A DNA stretch of 64,000 bases, taken from assembly GCA_034008185.1 (NCBI GenBank), contig CM067109.1, positions 55,848,301-55,912,300 of the forward strand, in the 5' to 3' direction. The translations under genes were made by a program, and so were the position numbers. The number at the start of each line of letters is the position of its first letter. Position 1 is the first letter of the stretch. Of this stretch, positions 51,451-62,520 are shown piece by piece. Below the pieces are notes generated by a model that did not search any database, was not told where the DNA came from, and saw only the letters and a list, made by a program, of their open reading frames with translations. The DNA is from Gorsachius magnificus. Its lineage: Eukaryota; Chordata; Aves; Pelecaniformes; Ardeidae.

Positions 51451-51498
51451 CTTTTTTTTTTTTCCATTTTTTTTTCCTTTTTTTTTTTTTTTTTTTTT
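51451..51498. repeat. T-rich homopolymer tract
   Basis: Three T runs of 12 to 21 bases are separated by short CC/CCA breaks. It could be a poly-A tail of a minus-strand retroposed copy, but the DNA to its right shows no recognisable retroposon body. Confidence 0.85.
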
Positions 51499-51580
51499 AA
51501 CAAACTTCTACCTACTTCGTAAAAAGGCATAACTTATATAGGAGTCTTATTCCCAAAGGCCTTGCATTGTTCTTGGCAAA

Positions 51581-51650
51581 TATTTATATGTACGTACAAC
51601 ATATATATACATATATATTTATACATATATATTTATATATTGCTATACCA
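51581..51650. repeat. AT-rich TATATA/ATATTTATA tract
   Basis: An impure alternating A/T run broken by TACGTAC and CATATA units. Simple-sequence DNA. Confidence 0.8.
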
Positions 51651-51931
51651 ATGCATCTGGAGCTCAGGAGTTAAATGTGCCTATGGAGAAGAAATATGCA
51701 GCAGCTGCTTTCACCCACCACTCAAGACCAGTGATAGAACTTCTTTCCCTGTCCACTTCTCCCTCCCTGTGCACAGCTGTGAAAGAAGTTCTATTTAGCT
51801 ATTGATTACTTGATTCTGCAATGGTATTTCCAGGCAGTAACATACTTTCCATTGTCATCTTGGGACTCACAAGGAGTCTTCATATCACACTTGTTAGTTG
51901 ATAAGAGAGGAGGTCTGTAAGTGTCAAAAGT

Positions 51932-51951
51932 GGGGGGGGGGGGGGGAGGGG
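51932..51951. repeat. poly-G (15) tract with G-quadruplex potential
   Basis: Fifteen consecutive G, an A, then four more G. Like the run at 37690 it can form G-quadruplexes on the plus strand and is a likely length polymorphism. Confidence 0.9.
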
Positions 51952-54900
51952 TCCTAGCTTGTCTCACGATCGAGTTTCATGCTCACACTAGAGCCACTTA
52001 CATTAGCAAGGAATAAAGCAATAAAGGATGATCTCTCTTCATGTTTACTCAATATACGTGCTGACCTCCTTGGGAGTTTTTACTGCTCTTCAAGCTAGCT
52101 TCCTGGAGCACTTATCAGATGGCACAGATGCCTGCTATGACAGAGTACACTCATACATTGAGCGTACGCAGACTTGGGTACATTTAGACTACACGTACTC
52201 TTTTACATCCTACTGTTAAAGTTTTTGTCTGTAATTATTTTGTGTGTATTGAATTAGACATGGTCATGCCAGCTACTCACCTTTCTCTGATACTTTCCTG
52301 CCCTTTTGACAGCCTTAGCTGTAACTGCTGCTGGCAAAGTTTATTTATTCTCTTCTTATCAATGGTGGCAGTCAGAGTAAAGACTGTTAGCCAGGATTAT
52401 ATGACTTTGTTTTCTCAATGGAGGAATAACATTCTGAGTCGTCTTTTCCTGCTGACTTCTCCCCTTTTTTCAGAGATAGTTTTCCTTCAACAGAAAAGAG
52501 AAAATATAACAGAATAGCAGAAATAGAAAAAAGCTGTTGTTATATTTGACATTTTAGAAGAAATAGAGTCTGCAACAGAAACTAGAAGTTTTACTACTTC
52601 CTTCCTTTTTTCAACCTATTTTTGTGAACTGCAATATCCAAAATCCTGTAGCAGAAGTATTTAGAGTCTTAAGATTGCAAAGCTAAGACCAGATGACCCA
52701 ATACTTCTTTTCCATCTGTACATCCTGCAAAAAGTGAAGAAACAAGATGGAGCAAAAAGCAGAGTGCAGAGAAAGGCAGATACAGTTCTAGTACTACTAC
52801 ACAAAAAAAAAGGAGGTATTATCAACAGCAGTCAGTACAGGATTATTGGTTATATTTTCAGTTTAGATGTGCCACTGCAGCTTCTTACCACAGTATTCAG
52901 ATGTATCTGCCAGCAGACTGATGGTCATTACATTCCTAATATGCTTTCCTCATCCACCCTGAATATTTGCTGTCTTTCTGTCTTTTGTAATAGCATATGA
53001 TGGAGATGGCCCACTGCCTTATGCTCTGTTAGCTGCTTAAAATTCACCAAACATTTTGTATAAGAATGGGTTTTTCCTCAAAATGTTGCAAAGCATTCCA
53101 AGCTAAAAACCCAAATGCAATGTTTGGCTTTATGACAGCCTGTTTTTTTATTTAACTCCATCTATGTGAACTTCATTCTCGGAGACAATAAAACTTTTCT
53201 TACCACAGGAAGGTTAATTGAATTAATGTTGAAATGTCAACCCATGTAGCCCTTTGTCTATCTGGCACTCAGGAGAAAGCCAGACACTGTGGATAAGCTG
53301 CCTGCAAACTCTGTGTAAAGCATGAAGTTATTTTAGGAGCAAATCATGAACTACAAGATGATCACAATAAATTCCTGCACTAACAATGGTCGTATTTGAA
53401 ATGCATTAAGAAGTCATTAAAACAGCTCAACAGTTACCCGCCACTCTAAAATAAGAAGTCAATTATATTGGCTGTATTCCTATCTTCTTCTGTGGCCGCC
53501 GCTTAGAGTTGAGTAGTTCCCAGTCCTGTGAAAATACTTTGTCTTCTTTTCTGAGAAGACACAAGACAAATGTTTTTTTTAGGAGGAACACCATTTTGCT
53601 TTCTTCACATTCTTCCTTTTGGAACAGCTGGCCACAAGGAAACTATCTGCAGAAGGGCTCTCATCTCACAGTGGGAGGCAGAGTGCCTATTTTCTCCACT
53701 ACAGTGCTGAGTTGTGGTACTGCCTAAACCTCTTTGTTCATCCTCAGCTGAAGCATCACTGCAGGCACAGTTAGAGAAGTCCAATCATTTTTTCCTCCCC
53801 AAGTGCCAAGATATGCCTTAAAAAACTCAAAACACATTTTGAGTGCAGTCAGTAATATTTTTAATAGCTCATTTCATCTTCAGAAGCAAACCACTCCCAA
53901 TATTTCTTGTCAAATTATGCATCTACATAATGAACTAATGAGCACTGGTTGATTGCAGCAGGGACCTCCCTCCCACAGCATTTCTCCAGTAGAAATACAC
54001 ACACAAATGACTTAAAATTCAATGTCTAAAATCTGATTGTACAACTCTGTTTATAACTTCATATGTATTAAAATGATTCCTTGACAATCCAAAAAGGCAT
54101 AGGGCTACCAGTGATAGCCACTGGAGCTCCATGCCAAAAGCAATATAACTTGCTGCCCCCTTTGACAGCCATAGTGTTTAATTATGTGACCTCAATTAAC
54201 CAGCCCTAGAAATAAAGGGATTTCCTGTCCTTTCACTATTCCATACTTTTATATTACCTACTTAAACCCCAGTTTTCTCCTAGCTTGCATCATAGCTATT
54301 TGATCTTCCTTTTTATTTTCTGTATTTTATTGTAATTGCCTAAAATTACCTTTATTCAGCTGTTAGATCTAAGAATACTTACATTCCGCTACCACCAATC
54401 TGGCTGTTTTCTAAGGAAAGCTAAGGTTAGAAGAAGTAACAGCCTACTGAATGGAGTCAAAAGGACTTTTCACAGCCAGATTCCTCTCTCCCAGATCAAC
54501 ACAGAAACAAGAGAGTAGCAAAAATTAAAGCTCTTCTCATAGTCCCTTTCTTAACGGCATAATTCTCTCCAGCTTAGCCCAGCCACATTTCCAAGGGCAA
54601 AGCACGTCCACTAATTATTTTGCTCAGGGTTTCAGTGTTAACCCTTGATATGATACTAACTTGATATGTGATACAAAATTTCCTATTTGTATTTGCAACT
54701 TCTGTCTAATTTACTTTATACTGTAAGTATTCACAGCACAGAAAATACCAAAACATGCCTTGTTTAGCCACTCAAGAAATGAAAAAACTAATTACCATAA
54801 TGAAGCAAGATGATGTTCTATTAGCCTGGAAAACTCCTCTGATAGATCCTCATGAAGCATTATAAAGTATAGGGTAGTTTTGCTGCCAGCCATTTCTGTC

Positions 54901-55522
54901 AATGCTGAAATATTAAAGGAACAGAGATTACTCTTAAAGGTCACCAAAAGATTAATATTATAACAGTAGGATAACAAGTTGTGGTTTCATGATGTTCAAA
55001 TTAAAAAAAAAATGTTACTGCGTTGTTGGGATTGTGCATTTTAACAGGTGTGTTGGTAAAATTATATTATTTAAGATGTCCTCACAAGGTCACTGTAGAG
55101 TACTTGTAAATCATCATTTCTATAAGACAGGTGGAAAAAAAATGAGGATACAGCATAACATTCCAAATTTTGGAAATTATTATTTTGAAGGGTATTAATT
55201 TGAAGGACATCAACTTAGCTAGGTGATGTCTCTGAGAAATAGTATTATTGCAAGATCTGAACACCCCTATCTCTATCTGGAATCAAAAATCCATTCAACT
55301 ATTTTGTCAAATATTTTCTCAGGGCCAACCAGGGACTATATTACTGTATTCAAGTTTTTGCAAGCAATGCCTTACTGTTTATTGCTACTGTCTGGCAAAG
55401 AGCAACACATACTTAGCTCCTGAGGATAAATCACTTCTTCATGTACCAGGTTTTACATGAGCTCCTCTAGTTTGTGTTCCCTCGTGCTACAGGTGGGTGT
55501 GATATCTTGTCAGAAATTGGCC

Positions 55523-56478
55523 TGTATTGGGTTTGCATGGCAAGGTTTTGGTAGCAGGAGGGGCTACGGGGTTGTCTTCTGTGAGAAGATGCCAAAAGCT
55601 TCCCCCATGCCCAATAGAGCCAGTACCAGCTGGCTCCAAGACGGACCCACAGCTGGCCAAGACTGAGACCATCAGTTGTGGTGCTAGTGCCTCTGAGATA
55701 ACATATTTAAGAAGGGAGAAAAGTTGCTGTGCAACTGCAACTAGAGAGAGGATTGAGAAGATGTGAGAGGAGCAGCCCTGCAGACACCCAGGCCAGTACG
55801 GCAGGAGGTGCTGGAGCAGAGATCACCTGTGGCCCGGGGGAGACCCCCCAGGGGGGTCCAAAGGCCCCCACTGGAGCAGGTTTGCTGGCAGGGCTGGTAA
55901 CTCCATGGGGGACCCATGCTGGAGCAGTCTGTTCCTGAAGGACTGCATGTCATGGAAAGGACCCACACTGGATCAGTTCATGAAGAACTGCAGCCCATGT
56001 CAAGGACCCCCAGTGGAGAAGTTCATGGAGGACTATCTGCCATGGGAGGGACCCCACACTGGAGCAGGGAAGAGTGTGAGGAGTCCTCCTCTGGAGGAGG
56101 AAGAGGCAGTCAGACAACGTGTGATAAACTGACCCCAAACCCCATTCTGCATCGCTCCGTGCCTCTGGGTGGGGAGGAGGTAGACAATTCATGAGTGAAG
56201 TTGATCCTGGGAAGAAGGGAGGGGTGCGGAGAAGGTATTTTATCATTTGGTTTTGTTTCTCATTATCCTACTCTGATTTGGTTGGTCATAAATTATGCTA
56301 ATTTCCTCAAGTCTAGTCTGTTTTGCCCATGACAGTAATTGGTGAGCAAACCCTCCCTGTCCTTTTCTCGACCCCTGAGCCTTTTGTCATATTTCCCCTT
56401 CCCCTGTCCAGCTGAGGACGGGTAGTGATAGAGTGGCTTGGTGGGCACCTGGCATCCAGCCAGGGTCAACCCATCACA
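55523..56478 (+). mobile_element. solo LTR, family A copy 3, shortest and best preserved ends
   Basis: It begins TGTATTGGGTTTGCATGGCA and ends GTCAACCCATCACA, with both TG and CA termini intact. Flanks TGGCC (55518-55522) and TGGCC (56479-56483) form a perfect 5-bp target duplication. A TATTTAA box lies at 55704-55710. At 956 bases it is about 170 shorter than copy 1. The difference lies in the GC-rich middle, where several of the imperfect units are missing between about 55800 and 55880. No retroviral genes adjoin it. The 5-bp duplication and the lack of coding similarity leave the class open, but ERVL-type is the best guess. Confidence 0.92.
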
Positions 56479-56483
56479 TGGCC

Positions 56484-57849
56484 TCATAATTCACTGAGGT
56501 AAGCCACCATTCAACACTTTAGCCAGCACACTTCAACTCAGCTGCATTTTCAAATTAAAAACCTGATCTGACTGCAAATCCCTGTGCTTCAAAGATGCAG
56601 AGGGACCCATATAATTCCCTGAGTATGGATCAAGATCTGCAGGTTACCAAAACTGATTTTTACTTTAAAATCTATACATAAGTTTTTTAACTTTAAAGAT
56701 TGTAAGGATAGAGTCACTTATTGAATATTTATTAGATGTGTGTGATTGTGAGTATGCCACACAACACCCCAAGAGCGATCATGAATTTGACTGTACACTT
56801 CTCAACTGCTAGAGATGTCATAAAAGTGTATTGGATCAGCTTTTTATTTTCTTTTTTTTTGTGCCAATTATTGTTATATCTTTTCCTCTGAACAATATTT
56901 CCAACACTGTGTTTCTCTGTGCTTTAGTCCTGTGTTTTCCAACTAGTATGTAATTCACTCAGTGAAAAATGTTTAAGAGCTCTGCTCTGTAATTATCTTC
57001 ATCCTTGTAGCCTTTTAAAAAAGATCTCCCGTTTTTCTCCCAGTGACTGAGCATCACAGTTTTAAAAATGTGTTGGCCTATCACACAGAAGAGTTAACTC
57101 AGTAAATTCAGCAAATATAGTTTGCAGACTGTGGTAGCTGTAAATCTCCAAGAAAACAGGATTCAAAAACTGCAATAACTCTAGCACAAGTTGCTCTTAA
57201 GAAAAAATTCTAAGATAGTATTCAGTATGGAGGGAAATAAAGATGCTTGTCATTATTCTCTGTATTAGTACAGAAACAAGGAGTTAGGACCAATTCCAAG
57301 TTGGTTTTAGGTGTTTGAAAAAGACATGTCAAAAACCAGTTGAAGCTCTTATTTTTATTTTTTGAGAAACATATGCCCCACTTATCTCAGTCTTTGAATG
57401 CATGTTATAGTATTTTTAAAGCCCCATGGGTAGTCTGACCTTTGTACTTCAAATTAACATTATATAATGATAGCATATCTGTAAATATTCATAATTTACC
57501 TGTCAGAGGTTTTGAAAGGCAGTGTTCTGATTCTAATCAAACACTCCTTTCTGCTGATGTTTAGAATGGTTCCTTCTAATTTCAGTAGTGTTTTCACTAG
57601 ATTTTGCACATAGGGTAAGGAATAATAATATAGTATGATTTAATTGAATTGTCATTATGACAGACTGTACAATGAGATGTTTAGGGCACAACATTCTATA
57701 GACTGCTATTAAATGGTATTAATAGCTTCAATTATGTATCTCCATGTGAAGATGCACATGTACTGAAACACATGTTTATATATACACGCATGTATGTAAA
57801 TATATACACTGTGGAAACATCCATCTGGACAAATGAGATAGAGACACTG
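56484..57849. other. unique non-coding DNA, no gene recognised
   Basis: No gene or transposon was recognised. The sequence is AT-rich with ordinary short homopolymers. Confidence 0.6.
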
Positions 57850-58110
57850 CATAGTGGTTTTAAACTAAAACAGGGTAGGTTTAGACTAGATATAAGGAAG
57901 AAATTCTTTACAATGAGGGTGGTAAAACACTGGAACAGGTTGCCCAGAGAGGTAGTGGAGGCCCCATCCCTGGAAACATTCACGGCCAGGTTGGATGGGG
58001 CTCTGAGCAACCTGATCTAGTTAGCGGTGTCCCTGCTCCCTGCAGGGGGTTTGGACTAGATGGCCTCTAGGGGTCCCTTCCAACCCAAAACATTCTATGA
58101 TTCTATGATT
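57850..58110 (+). mobile_element. CR1 LINE 3' end, youngest-looking copy in the window
   Basis: The plus strand encodes the intact C-terminus of CR1 ORF2 (RFRLDIRKKFFTMRVVKHW, LPREVVEAPSLETF, then LDGALSNLI) with a stop at 58018-58020. The 3' untranslated region follows, with TTGGACTAGATGGCCTCTAG and GGTCCCTTCCAACCC, then the terminal repeat ATTCTATGATTCTATGATT. It is 5'-truncated near 57850. A run of 13 T at 58109-58121 follows directly and is unusual after a CR1 end. The reading frame is uninterrupted over the conserved part, which suggests relatively recent insertion. Confidence 0.93.
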
Positions 58111-58932
58111 TTTTTTTTTTTAATCCTGCTTTATAATATTGCCAGAGTTCCAGATAGCAATGCCATTTGCTGTCATAGCTTTTCTCCTACTTTTTCTGCT
58201 TTCCCATCCCTTCTTAAAGCATGAGTAAGGGGATTGTGAGATATTTGCATCATAACTGGCACACATAGTGAAATCAATGTTTAAGGATCTTTGTACAGCT
58301 ACATCTGATTCTAACAACTCCAGCCTTTTCTTTCCTCAGTCTTCCCATCTTTTGCAATTTTCTTTATGGCTCAGTTCCTTGACAGGTGTGGTTATTCGAG
58401 AACCTCTGATTCTGCCTAAAAGCAAAAGGACTAAATTCCTTAGGTTGTGCTGGCCATAGGGGCACTGAGGGACTGGCAGCTCTAACTGCTCTCATTTCAC
58501 TCATGAAAGCATTTCAGTTAGTCAAAGCAGAGGTTTCAAAGGAGTACGAATCAGGATCGTATGTTCTTCCTCTTCTGCTGAACAGCATCTTTCAGGACTC
58601 ACCTGTGTCTCTGGGGTGCCTTTGGGAAAGCTCACTTGTGATATTTGAAATATCCAGATACCCATAAATGGCAAGACATGAGTATTTCACCATAAAGCGT
58701 GCTTTCTGAAAGGTCACCTTATTAGTAAAGGCTGCTACTTTCAGAGTTTGGATAGATGAGGTCTTTGAGACATAAACACACAGGCAGAGATCGCCCACAC
58801 CATGACAAAGCTTAAGTTTGCAGTTACCTTGCTTGGCAAATGAGCAACTGGAACTGCCTTCATGTGGCCTGAGCCTTCACATAAATGCTGTGCACAAGAA
58901 GAAAAAAGCAGACCTATTAACAGCAGCATGTG

Positions 58933-58964
58933 AGGGTGGGGGGAGGGGAGGGGATGGGATGGGG
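58933..58964 (+). repeat. GGGG-rich tract, G-quadruplex candidate
   Basis: At least five runs of three or more G are separated by single A, T or AT spacers, which fits the consensus for an intramolecular G-quadruplex on the plus strand. No promoter or gene is recognisable next to it. Confidence 0.75.
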
Positions 58965-61611
58965 CGACTGCATTTCCTGGCCTCAGAACCTCATCCCTAG
59001 CCATGACAATCCCTCCCTTTTCTTCTCAAATGGGCACAAAGGGTGTATATCTTCTAAGTCTTCCAGCCTCAAGAGCTAAAGCTGTAAAAACTGGTAAGGC
59101 TGACATAAATATATATTCCTGTCTCTACCACCATTGTATTGTACTTCAAACTACCCCTGCTGACTTTTATTATCCCAAACATTGTAATGTTAAAATTGCT
59201 GATACTTTTTTTAAAAAATGCAGTAATGGCTAAAATTCTGATAAATTACAGTGGGTGTTATTTTTAATAATTAACATAATGGCTGCAGCCTTTTCACTAA
59301 AGTAGCAATTAAGTCATCACAGTTGCCTGGCCTACACAAATTTATTGTGTCTGTTTTTATTGCTCATACCTTCAGAACCATTTTGCTGCACAATCTGACA
59401 CCAAAGTCAGAAATCATGCAGGGAAAACTGGTAGAAAAAGAAAGGTCATTAATTGAAACTCTTATTTTTTATTATGTTCCACTGATATTAACACAGTTGT
59501 AAGTGGCTCTGCATCTCAAACATTGTTTCCCCATGTAATCATCATTGCTGCAGATACAGGTCTGTTCAAATACATTTCTCATTCTGAACCAGGAATATGC
59601 ACAGGGACACATCATCAGAATCATCTGTTTTTAAGGTGTCTCAGCTGTATAGCTCACCTTTTAATTCTTGGTTTGTTTATGAGCAATATTTATACAAGGT
59701 TCCCATATTTCTGGCATGCCAGTTTCTTGTTTTTTCATAGAAGCCAATGTCCTGATGCATAAATAACTTTCACTACAAACTGTTGTTGTTCTAGTTGTGA
59801 TGGGTTCGTTGGGTTTTCTTCTTTTAATTTCATTGCTGTGGCTGCTGCTTCCAGTACCAAAGCAAAGTGCTTGTCACTACTCTACAGCAGGTCAGCAAGG
59901 AGTCATGAGATGACTTTTAGCACAAGCCTCATATTTAATATGCACAGCAGTCAAATTCTTTCCTCCCAGTCTAGTTAGCAACTTGAAGATTTCATTATTT
60001 CTTCTTAATATTCCTAAACTGATCAGGAAAGGAAGCCAACAATTAGACCATAATGATTTGCTTTATGCCTGACCTTTTGCACGGACTTAGACAAAACATT
60101 TAACATTTTTGTACCTTGTTTTCCTTACTTGTTTTGAGCAGTAGTGCTAGTAGTGACCCAGGAATTCAAAACGCTGAGCGCTTTGACCCTGGTTCAGCAA
60201 AACACCTGCACACCTTGGCTTCTTTAGGGCTTTCCCAGCAATCCAAAATTAAACATAGATCAAGTTCCTCCTTATATCCCTAAGCATTTTATAACATCTC
60301 AGGGAAGTTACTACAATAATGTATTTCTGATAAGGACCTCCAAGTTGCCACTCTAGATTATAAAAACATTTGGGAAATGGATGTTCATGTGCCCCCCAGT
60401 GTATAACCTCCGTAGTGAGAAGACAAGAGTCACAGAAGCTGAAATGCATTTATTTTAGGCCTAAATGTGGGCCCAAGTTGTCTCCATGTGTTTGATAAAG
60501 AAACCCTGCTCCATTCAGAAAGAAATGGCAAGAGAGACACAATCAGGAAGGGTCAGGAGCCATCCTGCTTTGGCAGCCTGCATACTGCTCACTGGAGATT
60601 TGTGTGAGCATAAATGCAGTTCCAGTCATGTGCTGCAGGTAACAGCACGGACATGGGGAAGGACCGTGGAGTAGCCAGCATGTTATCAATCAGCGTCTGG
60701 GCTTACCTTATTCATGTTGTCATGCCCCAAGCTACCACTAGACTAAACCACCTAGTAATAAAGTATTAATATACAGCAGGTGCCTAATTATGAAGACCAA
60801 GTTACAACTGGTCCACATATTCATGTGAAAAATTTTGGGTTTGAAAATCCTAGCTGAAGGCTTTGCAGAAACAGTACGCTATCACATCAAAACCCAGTCA
60901 CATCAGGTATACCAGGTCCTTGGTATAATACGAGACCCAGGGGGACTGATCAGTTTAAAAAGAGAAACTAGTCTGCCCCAGGCAAAAAAAATAATGCAGA
61001 GCAACACTAATTCACACTACCAAATGGAATAAGACAGCAAGCTTTCTGCCCTATCTTCTCACTCCCTCTTCAGCTACCCTCCCTCCAAGAAAAAAAAAAA
61101 AAAGGAATCTGCCTCACCAGCTACTGCGCTTCAGGGGATTATTATTGTTATTCCCCTAAACACCAATTTAAGTCAGAACATTCTTGCTACAACAAACAAA
61201 AAGCTACATGTGAATGCTCGGTAAATAGGAAGCATTACATGAAAGATGCTATCTTAGTCATCTCTTGATGTGTACTACCCTTCATTTCTAACTAAAGGAG
61301 GTGCTATCCCAGCCACTCGTTAAAGGGATTAAACATGTTGTCTTTAATTCTTCTAAACCCACCTGAAAGGAACTTCAGATGCACTCGTGTTTCATATGTC
61401 CAACAGCAGCACCAATTCAGGCATCGAGGAGGCTCTGTTCCTGCAATAAAACCACAGTGTTAGGCAGGGTGGTGGGGGTTTGTCCTTCCCCTGCCCCGAT
61501 TTCCCTTGCTGCAATCAACAGCTAAATTGATCTGACACTTCATCCGTACAGCAAGGTCCCCGGGGAGAGGGTATGTACGCAGTGTGTGGAGTGCATTGGA
61601 GAAGAGAGGAC

Positions 61612-61629
61612 CTGGGGGGGCGGGGGGGA
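61612..61629 (+). repeat. G7-C-G7 tract
   Basis: Two runs of seven G separated by one C, in a locally GC-rich stretch. It can form a G-quadruplex. Confidence 0.75.
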
Positions 61630-62454
61630 GATAAAGGGTTCAAAAGTAAAGTCATCAAAAATAATGAGGCTGTTCCGCCCAGCTTCCACTGCAGCAGAGG
61701 AGCAAAGTGCCCTTTCAAATTGGGTGTCCCAGCTCCACAGCTGAAATAACTGGTCATAGAAAGCTGCAAGCAAATTGCCTTGACAAGGCTGTTACTATTG
61801 TAAGAGTTCAAAGGTTTTGGACACTAGGTCAGCGGCTGCCAATCAAGCGGACAGAAAAAGCTGCTCGTTGAGCCTGTAATTTCTACCTAGGCCGCAATTA
61901 TCCCTGACTATTCCTGTACCTCAGCAGCTCCTCTGATTAAACCAGCCTCCCTTTTACATCTCTTTCAGAGTGCGATTCACACACTAATTAGTTGCCTGCT
62001 CTCCACTGGGATGTCAGACCCTCAGTCAATTTATCTCTATTTCAGCCTGCTCAGAGTGACTTCCCCAGTTATCAAAATTTAATCATGCCTTCAAAAATGT
62101 TGAAAAGTGGTCATTAGAGGCAAAAGGCCACAGGATACAATATTCATTTTTCTCTATCTTCCAGTCATCCAGCTGGCATCTATAATGGATATCCTGGGGG
62201 CTGTGAGAACACGTTGATTTATGCAACCTTGCTCTTGCTCTCACTGTGGTGCACCAGCCTGCTTTAAAGAACAGGTTTTAACAAGGTCTGAGGTGGGAGG
62301 ACATTAATCATGGTAGCATTGTATGTGAAAAAGGGTGCTGTGTAGTCAGAAGAACCCCCTACAGCAGGGCAGTTAGATTTTTTTACCACCTTCTCAGAGA
62401 TAAAGGAGAGTTTGACAATTGATTAGACCTTTCTGTAACCTTGCAGTCCTGTGA

Positions 62455-62520
62455 AATGATGAGAGAGAGAGAAAGGGAGGGGAAAAAACGCTAAGAGGGG
62501 GAGGGAGAGAGAGACAGAGA
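62455..62520. repeat. GA-rich purine tract
   Basis: An almost pure purine run of GAGA, GGGA and AAAA blocks, broken only by an ACGCT near 62488 and a single C near 62514. Purine tracts of this kind can adopt triplex structures. Confidence 0.75.

Larger units (their letters stand above)
50379..55517. other. unique non-coding DNA with simple repeats
   Basis: No gene was recognised. It contains the T-rich tract at 51451-51498, an AT-rich microsatellite at 51581-51650 and a G run at 51932-51946. The open frame near 51043-51375 (110 codons) is longer than most but has no motif, lacks a proper ATG and has an overlapping frame on the other strand. Confidence 0.6.

Noticed and set aside
51451..51498. 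Poly-T as the tail of a minus-strand processed pseudogene
   Set aside because: The sequence to its right shows no coding similarity or matching target duplication that I can see.
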